Source: a bacterium (GTDB lineage Bacteria > SZUA-79 > Acidulodesulfobacterales > Acidulodesulfobacteraceae). From it: a DNA stretch of 8,283 nucleotides. Under the pieces are notes generated by a model. It saw only the letters and a program-made list of their open reading frames with translations, was not told the origin of the DNA and did not search any database. Below are positions 1 through 7,455 of this stretch, piece after piece (positions within the stretch are counted from its first letter, which is position 1; the number at the start of each line of letters is the position of its first letter). A program made the translations under genes and the position numbers. The DNA lies in assembly GCA_021791295.1 (NCBI GenBank), contig JAJYWW010000148.1, positions 1-8,283 of the forward strand, in the 5' to 3' direction.

Positions 1-1
1 A

Positions 2-340
<339 letters not shown>

Positions 341-365
341 AATAAAAATATTTATTTATATATTA

Positions 366-1118
366 ATGAAAATTTCAAATAAAAAATATCGTAAACTTAA
401 GAAGCTCAAAATTGCAGTTCCCAAAGGCAGAGTGCTTAAAGATGCCTTAAGATTTTTAAGAGAATCGGGATATATTAAACATCCTGACGCCGATTACGAT
501 TCCAGGAAACTTATTTTCGATTACGAAGACGATGCCGTAAGCCTGCTTATAGTAAAGCCTTTAGACGTACCTACTTTCGTAGAGTACGGAGCGGCCGATG
601 CCGGTATCGCAGGCAAAGACGTTTTGCTGGAAAAACCCAGAAATATATACGAACCTTTAGACCTTGGCATAGGAAAATGCAAAGTAGTCGTTGCGGCGCG
701 CAAAACTTTAATTTTCGGAAAAGATAATAATAATTTAAATGCCGATGACCGTTTTCCGGAAATAGACGACGATATAAAAAATAAAATATATTATTCCGGG
801 GTAAATATCGGAATTGCCACTAAATACGTGCGTATCGCCGGGGATTTTTTTAATAAAAAAGGCGTTTCAAACGTTCAAATCATAAAGTTATACGGTAACG
901 TCGAACTTGCGCCTATTTCCGGACTGTGCGATTTTATAGTAGATTTAGTTTCTACCGGAGAAACCTTAAGGCAAAATAATTTAATTCCTATAGAAGATAT
1001 AGTTCATGTTACTTCAAGATTAATAGTCAACAGGGCAAGCCTTAAAATAAATTCGGCGGATATTGCGGCTTTAATAGAAGACTTAAAAGAACGGGTCAAT
1101 AAAAATGAGGGTATTTGA
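366..1118 (+). CDS. hisG: ATP phosphoribosyltransferase, short form (HisG-S)
   Basis: HisG condenses ATP with PRPP to phosphoribosyl-ATP, the first and normally feedback-controlled step of histidine synthesis. The 250 residues contain KIAVPKGR (15-22), SRKLIFDYE (46-54), KPLDVPTFVEYGAADAGIAG (64-83), and the PRPP-binding region from ELAPISG (180-186) through DLVSTGETLR (193-202). The chain stops near residue 250 without the roughly 80-residue C-terminal histidine-binding domain, so it is the short form, which in studied species works with the regulatory partner HisZ. Two oddities are a Lys-rich N-terminal extension of about 13 residues and an Asn/Asp-rich insertion of about 26 residues around 112-148, compared with B. 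subtilis HisG recalled from memory. The ATG at 366 is used because no later start precedes the KIAVPKGR strand; no clear Shine-Dalgarno is visible. The 3' end overlaps hisD by 14 bases, which suggests translational coupling. Confidence 0.96.
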   Translation: MKISNKKYRKLKKLKIAVPKGRVLKDALRFLRESGYIKHPDADYDSRKLIFDYEDDAVSLLIVKPLDVPTFVEYGAADAGIAGKDVLLEKPRNIYEPLDLGIGKCKVVVAARKTLIFGKDNNNLNADDRFPEIDDDIKNKIYYSGVNIGIATKYVRIAGDFFNKKGVSNVQIIKLYGNVELAPISGLCDFIVDLVSTGETLRQNNLIPIEDIVHVTSRLIVNRASLKINSADIAALIEDLKERVNKNEGI

Positions 1119-2400
1119 TTCAAATAAAAACGATTTCAAGAAATTTTTAAAAGAAAGACGGCTCGGCCAGTTTGAGTTTACCGATAAAATACAGCAGGAA
1201 CTTAAAGTTATACGCAGAGACGTTATTGCCGACGGAGATAAAGCTTTAATCTTATATACCGCTAAATTCGATAAAGTTAATCTGGCGCCTGAAGAATTCT
1301 TAATAGGCAAAAAAGAAAAAGATAAATCAGTAAATTCTTTAACTAAAGATGAACTAAAAAGTATCGAAGACACGATAAAAAGAGTTTACGACTATCACTC
1401 CAAGCAAAAACTCAATACATGGTTTTCAAACGACGCCGAAACAGGTCTTATAACCGGACAGCTCGTATCGCCTCTTAAAAGGGTCGGCATATACGTCCCC
1501 GGCGGCAAGGCGAGCTATCCTTCGTCCGTTATTATGAATGCGATACCTGCGGCTGCTGCCGGAGTTAAAGACGTCATAGCCGTCACCCCTCCGTCAAAAC
1601 GGTTAAATAATTACGTTATTGCGGCGGCAGTTTTATGCGGAATAGAAAAAATATTCAGAATAGGCGGTCCTCAGTCGATTTTCGCTCTTGCTTACGGTAC
1701 CGAAACTATTCCTGCCGTAGATAAAATAGCCGGTCCCGGCAATATTTACGTGGCAACGGCAAAGAAAATGGTTTACGGCGACGTCGATATAGATATGATA
1801 GCCGGGCCGAGCGAAATTGCGATAGTGTGCGATGAATACGCCGATCCGGAACTTGCGGCGGTAGATATGATGTCCCAGGCGGAGCATGACGAAATGGCGA
1901 TTTCTACCGTTATCAGCGACAGCAGTTCGGTTATTAAAAAGATTGAAAAAATACTTCCTAAATTAATTAAGAGCGAAAAGAGAAAAGAAATAATAGAGAA
2001 GTCTATAAATAATAATGCATCTTTGGTAATAACGCGCTCTTTAGACGAGTCTATCGATATTGTAAACGAACTTGCGCCGGAACATTTAGAACTATATATA
2101 AAAGACCCTTTCGATAAACTTTTTGCAATAAAAAATGCAGGCGCCGTATTCATGGGGGCAAATACTCCCGAATCGCTTGGAGATTACGTAGCCGGTCCAA
2201 GCCACGTGCTTCCTACCGGCGGCACTGCAAGGTTTTTTTCCCCTTTGGATACGGTCTCATTTCTTAAAAGAACAAGCGTTATTTATTCGAGCCCCGATTT
2301 TCTATTAAAAAGCGCAAAAGACGTCAATTTCTTTTCTGAAATAGAAGGATTAAGCGCGCATAACGAATCCGTAAGTTTGAGAATAAAAAAGATAAAATAA
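1105..2400 (+). CDS. hisD: Histidinol dehydrogenase
   Basis: HisD is a zinc- and NAD-dependent cytoplasmic enzyme that oxidises L-histidinol to histidinal and then to L-histidine, the last two steps. At 431 residues it has the normal family length. The glycine-rich VGIYVPGGKASYPSSV lies at 127-142 and the family signature from IAGPSEIAI (232-240) through MMSQAEHDE (255-263). The zinc ligands align as Gln258, His261, Asp360 and His419, and the catalytic Glu-His pair as Glu326-His327 in NELAPEHLEL. AGPSHVLPTGG (363-373) and EGLSAHNESV (414-423) are intact, so the enzyme should be active. The ATG lies inside the end of hisG (14-base overlap); the Shine-Dalgarno is weak, so coupling to hisG translation is likely. 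hisC begins 2 bases after the stop. Confidence 0.98.
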   Translation: MRVFDSNKNDFKKFLKERRLGQFEFTDKIQQELKVIRRDVIADGDKALILYTAKFDKVNLAPEEFLIGKKEKDKSVNSLTKDELKSIEDTIKRVYDYHSKQKLNTWFSNDAETGLITGQLVSPLKRVGIYVPGGKASYPSSVIMNAIPAAAAGVKDVIAVTPPSKRLNNYVIAAAVLCGIEKIFRIGGPQSIFALAYGTETIPAVDKIAGPGNIYVATAKKMVYGDVDIDMIAGPSEIAIVCDEYADPELAAVDMMSQAEHDEMAISTVISDSSSVIKKIEKILPKLIKSEKRKEIIEKSINNNASLVITRSLDESIDIVNELAPEHLELYIKDPFDKLFAIKNAGAVFMGANTPESLGDYVAGPSHVLPTGGTARFFSPLDTVSFLKRTSVIYSSPDFLLKSAKDVNFFSEIEGLSAHNESVSLRIKKIK

Positions 2401-2402
2401 TT

Positions 2403-3488
2403 ATGTCTTCGTTTAATATAGATAATTTTATTAAAAACAGCGTCCGCAAGCTAAAAGCATATAAAGTTACCGAAATAGATCCGCTTCAAAAAGCGTTAAA
2501 ACTCGACGCAAACGAATCTAATTATATTCTAAGCAAAAATATTAAAAAGAAATATGCCGATTATATAAAAAACACGCTGATAAATCTTTACCCCGACCCT
2601 AATTCTAAAAATCTGCTTGAGTCCGTAGAAAAATTTTACGGGATTTCGTCCAAAAATTTTATTTTCGGCAACGGTTCCGATGAACTAATATCTATTATTC
2701 TGCTTAGTTTAAAGAAAGACGTTACGGTAAATATACCTTCGCCTTCTTTTTCAATGTACGAAATTATAGCTAAATATAACGATTTAAACGCAAAAATAAT
2801 AAAATTAAACGATAAAAATTTTGATTTACCCGATAATATAGCGATAGTTAAAGATAAAAACCAGAAAAATTTATTTTTTTTCAGCTATCCCAATAATCCT
2901 ACGGGCAATCATTTTAACCGCAAAATTATATACGGTCTTTTGGAAAACAAAAACAATTTAGTCGTAGTGGATGAAGCGTATATATTCTTTTCGGACGAAA
3001 AGTCTTTTTTATATGAACTGCCGAAGTACGAAAATTTAATAGTTTTAAAAACTTTTTCCAAAATAGGTCTTGCAGGATTAAGATTCGGACTGCTTTTTTC
3101 CGGCGATAAACTTATAAACGAATTTAAAAAAATAAAATTACCGTATAATATAAATTCCTTAACGTTAAGTTCCATAGAATTTTTTTTAAAAAATTTTGAC
3201 GAATTTGCAAAAAATATAAAAAAGACGGTAAAACAAAGAAAAGTTTTATACGAAAAATTAAAAGTTTTGCCTTTTATTAAAGTTTATCGTTCCGACGCAA
3301 ATTTTTTACTTATAAAACTCAACGACAAAAAATATAAGGTTAAATTCGATAATTTTTTAAACGGGAATAATATAATAATAAGAAATTTTACCGGCGATAT
3401 GGATCTTTATTACAGAATAACCGTAGGTACTGCAAATGAAAATAAAAAATTAGCCGATTATTTTATAGAGTTCTCGGAGAGTTTATAA
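2403..3488 (+). CDS. hisC: Histidinol-phosphate aminotransferase
   Basis: HisC is a PLP-dependent class I/II aminotransferase that makes L-histidinol phosphate from imidazole-acetol phosphate and glutamate. Family marks in the 361 residues are LDANES (34-39), GNGSDELI (89-96), YPNNPTG (162-168, with the PLP-contacting Asn165), VVDEAYIFF (188-196, Asp190 and Tyr193), the Schiff-base lysine Lys220 in KTFSKIGLAGLRFG, and YRITVGT (337-343) with Arg338 for the substrate acid group. The active-site loop has one residue fewer between Lys220 and Arg227 than E. coli HisC (SKAFALAGLR); I recall this SKIGLAGLR form from other bacteria, so it is probably a subtype. The gene is visibly more AT-rich than hisD: bases 3181-3240 hold 11 G/C of 60, against 23 of 60 at 1741-1800 in hisD. 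It starts 2 bases after hisD and is followed by the cluster's largest gap. Confidence 0.97.
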   Translation: MSSFNIDNFIKNSVRKLKAYKVTEIDPLQKALKLDANESNYILSKNIKKKYADYIKNTLINLYPDPNSKNLLESVEKFYGISSKNFIFGNGSDELISIILLSLKKDVTVNIPSPSFSMYEIIAKYNDLNAKIIKLNDKNFDLPDNIAIVKDKNQKNLFFFSYPNNPTGNHFNRKIIYGLLENKNNLVVVDEAYIFFSDEKSFLYELPKYENLIVLKTFSKIGLAGLRFGLLFSGDKLINEFKKIKLPYNINSLTLSSIEFFLKNFDEFAKNIKKTVKQRKVLYEKLKVLPFIKVYRSDANFLLIKLNDKKYKVKFDNFLNGNNIIIRNFTGDMDLYYRITVGTANENKKLADYFIEFSESL

Positions 3489-3527
3489 AAAGGAGTTTTT
3501 TAAAAATATAATTACGCCGTTTTAATA

Positions 3528-3536
3528 TGCTATAAT
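3528..3536 (+). promoter_or_regulatory. Internal extended -10 promoter-like site upstream of hisB
   Basis: TGCTATAAT is a perfect extended -10 (TGN plus TATAAT) in the 93-base gap between hisC and hisB. Initiation about 7 bases downstream (near 3543) would give a leader of roughly 40 bases before the hisB ATG. No good -35 is seen 16-18 bases upstream (ATAATT at 3508-3513), which an extended -10 can tolerate. It would allow hisB, the amidase-like gene, hisH, hisA, hisF and hisIE to be expressed separately from murA-hisGDC. AT-rich DNA yields chance matches, but the position in the only sizeable gap supports it. Confidence 0.55.
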
Positions 3537-3564
3537 GAAATAAAAGTTTAATAATATATTCTTC

Positions 3565-3571
3565 GGGAAGG
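3565..3571 (+). promoter_or_regulatory. Ribosome binding site of hisB
   Basis: GGGAAGG lies 10 bases before the ATG at 3582 and is the clearest Shine-Dalgarno in the window; most other genes here have weak or no such motif. It fixes the hisB start and fits a gene that opens its own transcript instead of relying on coupling to the gene before it. Confidence 0.6.
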
Positions 3572-3581
3572 TAAAATTTGC

Positions 3582-4259
3582 ATGCCGGAAAAAAATACGA
3601 TAAAAAAAAAGGCAAGAAAAGGTAAATTTATAAGAAAGACTGCAGAAACAGATATAAAACTGGAATTAAATATCGACGGAAAAGGAAACTATAAAATCGA
3701 TACGGGCGTTCCGTTTTTCAATCATATGCTGGAGCAGTTTTCAAAACATTCCGGATGCGATATATCTCTTAAAGCGAAAGGCGATATAGGAGTGGATCTG
3801 CATCATCTCATAGAAGATACCGGTATAGTTATAGGACATGCATTTAAAGAATTATCCGGTGATAAGAGAGGCATCAAAAGATACGGTTTCTCATCCGTTC
3901 CTATGGATGAATCGCTTGTTCAATCCACGGCAGATTTTTGCGGCAGATCGTTTTTCGTTTACAGATTTATGGGAGAAGATATATCTCAATCAGGTAAAGA
4001 ATTTTTAAAATCTTCGTTAAGGATTTCCAAACAGGAATCGCGTGAAATATTGGTAGATAAATTTTTTTACGTATATTCTAACGTTTTTTTCGATGCGGTT
4101 TGTAAAAATGCACTTATAAGTCTCCATATAAATATTCAATACGGATCGAACATACATCACATGGTCGAGGCAGTCTTCAAATCTGCCGGAAGAGCGGTTT
4201 CGGACGCTCTTGAAATCACCGGCTATTCTGGAATTCCTTCTACTAAAGGAAGCATATAA
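3582..4259 (+). CDS. hisB: Imidazoleglycerol-phosphate dehydratase (monofunctional HisB)
   Basis: HisB dehydrates imidazole-glycerol phosphate to imidazole-acetol phosphate (step 6) at a di-manganese site in a 24-subunit cytoplasmic assembly. The 225 residues show ETDI (22-25), TGVPFFNHMLEQF (41-53), the first metal motif HHLIED (74-79), GDKRGIKRYG (93-102), VPMDE (106-110), the second metal motif HHMVEA (192-197), and the terminal IPSTKG (218-223). The two HHxxE motifs reflect the internal duplication of the fold and all expected ligands are present. FFNHML has Asn where Asp is commoner (FLDHML). There is a basic N-terminal extension of about 15 residues compared with the usual length of roughly 195. 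No HAD phosphatase domain is fused, unlike E. coli HisB, so histidinol phosphate must be dephosphorylated by another protein. The gene follows its own promoter-like site, and the amidase-like gene begins 3 bases after its stop. Confidence 0.97.
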   Translation: MPEKNTIKKKARKGKFIRKTAETDIKLELNIDGKGNYKIDTGVPFFNHMLEQFSKHSGCDISLKAKGDIGVDLHHLIEDTGIVIGHAFKELSGDKRGIKRYGFSSVPMDESLVQSTADFCGRSFFVYRFMGEDISQSGKEFLKSSLRISKQESREILVDKFFYVYSNVFFDAVCKNALISLHINIQYGSNIHHMVEAVFKSAGRAVSDALEITGYSGIPSTKGSI

Positions 4260-4262
4260 AAA

Positions 4263-5312
4263 ATGAAAAAGATGTATAAATTATTAATATTCTGCCTTAT
4301 GTTATTTGCGGTTTTAGCAGGAGTTATACAGTTTAAAGAGCGGAAAACTTATGCTTTTTCACAAAATATAACTCATATTAAAAGGATTTTTATAAACCGC
4401 GCTAACGGAACTATAGATATTTTTACAACCGGCAGCAAACCTTTTTATATAAAATATTTATTTCAAAACGGGTATAAAAAATATTTTATTTTAGTTTTTG
4501 GACATGCAGTTTTGTACGGACGCGGCAATAAGATAAAAAACCCTTTTCCGGATGTATTTTCCATATCTTACTCCCAGTTTAGTGCGGCTCCTAAATATTC
4601 GGTTCATTTGGTTTTAAGACAAAATTCTTTGAGTAAGCCTTATGTTAAAACGGTCGCCGCAGGAAATAATAAATATGAGACGGTAGTTTATGCTTCAAAA
4701 GCCGAAGCGTATTTTGCGAAAAAAACACCTGCCGTTAAAAGCCGCATAAATAATGTTCCGGTAAAAGCCGCAAATTTTAACGTGTTCATAGATGCCGGAC
4801 ACGGCGGCGGAGATCCTGGAGGCATAGGACCCATGGGCCTTCCGGAAAGTTTCGTTAACTTAAGCATTGCTTTAAAGCTTAGAAAACTTCTTGAAGCTAA
4901 AGGAATTAAAACGGAGATAGACAGGACGTCTAACGTGTTCGTAAGCCTTCAGCAAAGAGCGGCGCTGGCTAATCAAAGCGGAGCAAATCTATTTATAGGA
5001 TTATACTGCAATTCTCAGGTAGTTCCATATCTTTACGGGACTACGACATATTATTTTCACGGAAATTCGTATCAATTCGCAAAATATTTAGAACATTACG
5101 TTTCATCTACATTAAACTTAAAATACGACGGAATACTAAGGGACGACCTTTACGTATTGAGGTTTACTACTATGCCCGCCGTAGTAATAGAGTATGCATA
5201 TATTTCCAATCCTTATGAGGAACATCTTTTGGCTTCTTCTACTTTTAGGCAGATGATTGCCGATGCAATAGCCAACGCTATTTACAAATATTTTATAATT
5301 GATAAAAGATAG
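4263..5312 (+). CDS. Exported N-acetylmuramoyl-L-alanine amidase-like protein (Amidase_3) with altered zinc site
   Basis: Amidase_3 proteins are zinc enzymes that cleave the bond between MurNAc and L-Ala in peptidoglycan. The 349 residues have a hydrophobic export segment at about 5-22 (possible cleavage after Ala31 in TYA-FS), a beta-rich region at about 38-145 resembling an AMIN domain, a linker, and an Amidase_3 domain at about 173-346. Visible motifs are FIDAGHGGGDPG (175-186, zinc ligand His180), GLPESFVNLSIALKL (192-206, ligand Glu195, spacing of 15 as in E. coli AmiC), FVSLQQRAALAN (226-237), LYVLRFTTMPAVVIEYAYISNP (start 296, catalytic Glu310). The third ligand, normally His in SIHAN, is Tyr248 in GLYCNS (codon 5004-5006). 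The protein may therefore be inactive, differently metallated, or binding only. It starts 3 bases after hisB and ends 16 before hisH, so it is part of the operon. The family call is firm; activity and exact role are uncertain. Confidence 0.9.
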   Translation: MKKMYKLLIFCLMLFAVLAGVIQFKERKTYAFSQNITHIKRIFINRANGTIDIFTTGSKPFYIKYLFQNGYKKYFILVFGHAVLYGRGNKIKNPFPDVFSISYSQFSAAPKYSVHLVLRQNSLSKPYVKTVAAGNNKYETVVYASKAEAYFAKKTPAVKSRINNVPVKAANFNVFIDAGHGGGDPGGIGPMGLPESFVNLSIALKLRKLLEAKGIKTEIDRTSNVFVSLQQRAALANQSGANLFIGLYCNSQVVPYLYGTTTYYFHGNSYQFAKYLEHYVSSTLNLKYDGILRDDLYVLRFTTMPAVVIEYAYISNPYEEHLLASSTFRQMIADAIANAIYKYFIIDKR

Positions 5313-5328
5313 ATGGATATATAAAAAA

Positions 5329-5940
5329 ATGGAAAAAAAAATAGCCGTTATAGATTACGGAATGGGGAATCTTAAGAACGTTAAAAACGCTTTTAGCTTT
5401 TTAGGTTATTCCGCTAAAATAACCGGCGGTTTTGAAGACATAAAAAATGCGACGCATTTAGTGCTGCCGGGAGTAGGCGGTTTTAAGGACGCTATGGCGA
5501 CTTTAAAAAGAAATGAGTTGGTTAATCCTATTAAAGATGCAATAACCGAAGGCAAAAAATTTCTTGGAATATGTCTGGGAATGCAGCTTTTGTTTGAAAC
5601 TTCCGAAGAATTCGGCTATAGCGAAGGACTCGGAATTTTTAAAGGAAAAGTAGTCAAGTTTGACGAAAATGCAGTAAACCTAATTCCTCATATAGGATGG
5701 AACGATATAGAAATATTAAAACCCTTAGAAGAGTTTAAAGGAATAGAAGACAAAAGTTTTTTTTATTTTCTTCATTCTTATTATTGCGTTCCGGAAGAAG
5801 ATATTACTGCGGCTGTTTGCGATTATTACGGTAAATTTACGGCCTGCGTTAAAAAAGATAATATTTTTGCATGTCAGTTTCATCCGGAAAAAAGCCATAA
5901 AGAAGGACTATCTTTGCTTAAAAATTTCATAGAAAGTTAA
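5329..5940 (+). CDS. hisH: Imidazole glycerol phosphate synthase, glutaminase subunit
   Basis: HisH is the class I glutamine amidotransferase subunit that hydrolyses glutamine and channels ammonia to HisF for step 5 of the pathway. The 203 residues contain IDYGMGNL (8-15), LPGVGGF (46-52, the conserved PGVG oxyanion strand), GICLGMQLLFE (80-90, nucleophile Cys82) and CQFHPEKSH (182-190, His185 and Glu187), so the catalytic triad is complete. HisH usually has about 200 residues. I chose the ATG at 5329, which gives the typical MEKKIAVIDYG start and leaves 16 bases after the amidase-like gene, with a weak GGA at 5315-5317. An in-frame TTG at 5299 would add ten untypical residues and overlap the preceding gene. 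Its partner hisF lies two genes downstream, with hisA between them. Confidence 0.97.
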   Translation: MEKKIAVIDYGMGNLKNVKNAFSFLGYSAKITGGFEDIKNATHLVLPGVGGFKDAMATLKRNELVNPIKDAITEGKKFLGICLGMQLLFETSEEFGYSEGLGIFKGKVVKFDENAVNLIPHIGWNDIEILKPLEEFKGIEDKSFFYFLHSYYCVPEEDITAAVCDYYGKFTACVKKDNIFACQFHPEKSHKEGLSLLKNFIES

Positions 5941-5972
5941 AACTTAAGTAAAATTAAATCTAAATAAAAAAT

Positions 5973-6695
5973 ATGATTATTATACCTGCCGTCGATATAC
6001 TGGGTTCTAAGTGCGTTAGGCTTACTATGGGTGATTACGACGTAAAAAAAGAGTATCAAATTTCTCCTGTTGAGGCGGCTCTTAACTGGCAAAATAACGG
6101 CGCTAAAAGGCTTCATATAGTGGACCTTGACGGAGCTAAGTCCGGAAATCACGATAATTACGAGATAATAAAAGATATAATTAAATCGGTAGATATTCCC
6201 GTAGAGGTGGGAGGAGGAATAAGGAATAACGACGTTATAGACCTTTATTTTAATGCCGGAGCGTCTTATATAGTTTTAGGCTCTATACTGTTTAAAGATA
6301 TAAATTCCGTTAAAGATTCTTTGGTTAAATATAAGGGTAGGATTATAGGCGGTATAGATTTTTACGACGACAAGATAGCCATATACGGATGGAAAGAGTA
6401 TGTCGAAGTTCCTGCGGGCGAAGCAGTAAAGAGCTTAAAAGAAAAATACGGCATAGAAACTTTTATATTTACGGATATTAAAAAAGACGGAATGCTGGAA
6501 GGAGTTAATTTAAATCTCATTACCGAACTTGCAAAATTGAAAGTCGATATAATCGCTTCGGGAGGGGTTTCCGGGTTAGATGACGTCAAAAAACTTAAGG
6601 AACTTAATATAGATTCTTTAAAAGGCGTAATAATAGGAAAAGCTCTTTACGACGGAAGAATAGATTTAAAAAAAGCTAATGCTTTATTGGGATAA
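5973..6695 (+). CDS. hisA: ProFAR isomerase, 1-(5-phosphoribosyl)-5-[(5-phosphoribosylamino)methylideneamino]imidazole-4-carboxamide isomerase
   Basis: HisA is a TIM-barrel isomerase that performs the Amadori rearrangement of ProFAR to PRFAR, step 4, and supplies the substrate of HisHF. The 240 residues match the family length. MIIIPAVDILGSKCVRL (1-17) holds the catalytic Asp8, VEVGGGIRN (78-86) the first phosphate site, GWKE (139-142) a conserved substrate loop, FIFTDIKKDGMLEG (164-177) the second catalytic acid Asp168, and IIASGGVSGLDDV (193-205) the second phosphate site. The two phosphate sites show the half-barrel duplication shared with HisF. It begins 32 bases after hisH with no recognisable Shine-Dalgarno; the ATG at 5973 is supported because IIIPAVDI is the normal first strand. 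hisF follows after 4 bases. Confidence 0.98.
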   Translation: MIIIPAVDILGSKCVRLTMGDYDVKKEYQISPVEAALNWQNNGAKRLHIVDLDGAKSGNHDNYEIIKDIIKSVDIPVEVGGGIRNNDVIDLYFNAGASYIVLGSILFKDINSVKDSLVKYKGRIIGGIDFYDDKIAIYGWKEYVEVPAGEAVKSLKEKYGIETFIFTDIKKDGMLEGVNLNLITELAKLKVDIIASGGVSGLDDVKKLKELNIDSLKGVIIGKALYDGRIDLKKANALLG

Positions 6696-6699
6696 ACTT

Positions 6700-7455
6700 A
6701 TGCTTGCAAAAAGAATAATACCTTGTTTAGATATTAAGAACAACGAAGTCGTAAAAGGTGTAAATTTCGAGGACTTAAAAAGCGCCGGCGACCCGGTCGA
6801 ACTTGCTAAAAAATATGACGACGAACTTGCAGACGAACTAATGTTTTTAGATATTACGGCTTCAAGCGAGAAAAGAAAAACTATTTTAAAACTCATAGAG
6901 AAAATTTCGGAAAATATATTTATTCCTTTCAGTGTGGGAGGAGGGGTTTCGGAGATAGAAGATATTCATAATCTTCTTAATAGCGGCGCAGATAAAGTTT
7001 CAATAAATACTTCGGCGGTTGTTAATCCTGCAATTATTGACGAAGCCGCAAAAAAATTCGGTTCGTCGACTATAGTAATAGCAATAGACGCAAAAAAGGT
7101 AGGAGACGAATATTTAGTTTTTACGCACGGAGGAAAGAAAAATTCAGGTATTAACGCAATAATGTGGGCTAAAGAGGTTTATAACAGGGGGGCGGGAGAA
7201 ATACTGTTAACCAGCATGGATAAAGACGGAACAAAAAGCGGCTATGAAATAAATCTAACGTCCATGGTAGTTCAGAGCGTAAAAATACCCGTAATTGCTT
7301 CAGGCGGAGCAAGAGACGCAAAAGATATAGAGGAAGTTTTCGTAAAAGCCGATGCCGGCGCGGCTCTTGCGGCTTCAATATTTCATTATGAAAATTCCGG
7401 CATTATACCTATAAAGAAATATTTAAAATCAAAAGGGATAAACGTAAGATTGTGA
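6700..7455 (+). CDS. hisF: Imidazole glycerol phosphate synthase, cyclase subunit
   Basis: HisF is the TIM-barrel cyclase that uses ammonia from HisH to turn PRFAR into imidazole-glycerol phosphate and AICAR; AICAR returns to purine synthesis. The 251 residues begin [12 protein letters not shown], the standard start, with catalytic Asp11. [11 protein letters not shown] (79-89), IAIDAKKVG (127-135, catalytic Asp130), [15 protein letters not shown] (169-183) and [17 protein letters not shown] (198-214) follow, and the length is normal. I chose the ATG at 6700 and not the in-frame ATG at 6679: the later one leaves a 4-base gap after hisA, and the earlier one would add seven untypical residues and overlap hisA. 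The stop overlaps the hisIE start as GTGA. Confidence 0.98.
   Translation: MLAKRIIPCLDIKNNEVVKGVNFEDLKSAGDPVELAKKYDDELADELMFLDITASSEKRKTILKLIEKISENIFIPFSVGGGVSEIEDIHNLLNSGADKVSINTSAVVNPAIIDEAAKKFGSSTIVIAIDAKKVGDEYLVFTHGGKKNSGINAIMWAKEVYNRGAGEILLTSMDKDGTKSGYEINLTSMVVQSVKIPVIASGGARDAKDIEEVFVKADAGAALAASIFHYENSGIIPIKKYLKSKGINVRL

Noticed and set aside
1773..2153. Minus-strand open frame of 126 codons inside hisD
   Set aside because: It is opposite a fully conserved hisD, is rich in Ser/Ile as reverse-strand shadows are here, and shows no recognisable motif. The other minus-strand frames (such as 521-703, 1083-1373, 2909-3175, 5937-6152, 6362-6589, 7169-7378) were dismissed for the same reason.
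3057..3090. One-residue deletion in the HisC active-site loop as a sign of damage
   Set aside because: Lys220 and Arg227 and all other key residues are intact, and the SKIGLAGLR form is remembered from other bacterial HisC proteins, so it looks like a subtype.
3486..3510. A/T runs after hisC as a rho-independent terminator
   Set aside because: AAAAAGGAGTTTTTT could pair only by A-T bases and has no GC stem, so it is unlikely to stop transcription.
5299..5328. Earlier TTG start for hisH
   Set aside because: It would overlap the amidase-like gene and add ten residues before the standard MEKKIAVIDYG; the ATG at 5329 fits the family.
6679..6699. Earlier ATG start for hisF
   Set aside because: It lies within hisA and adds MLYWDKL before the canonical [11 protein letters not shown] start.
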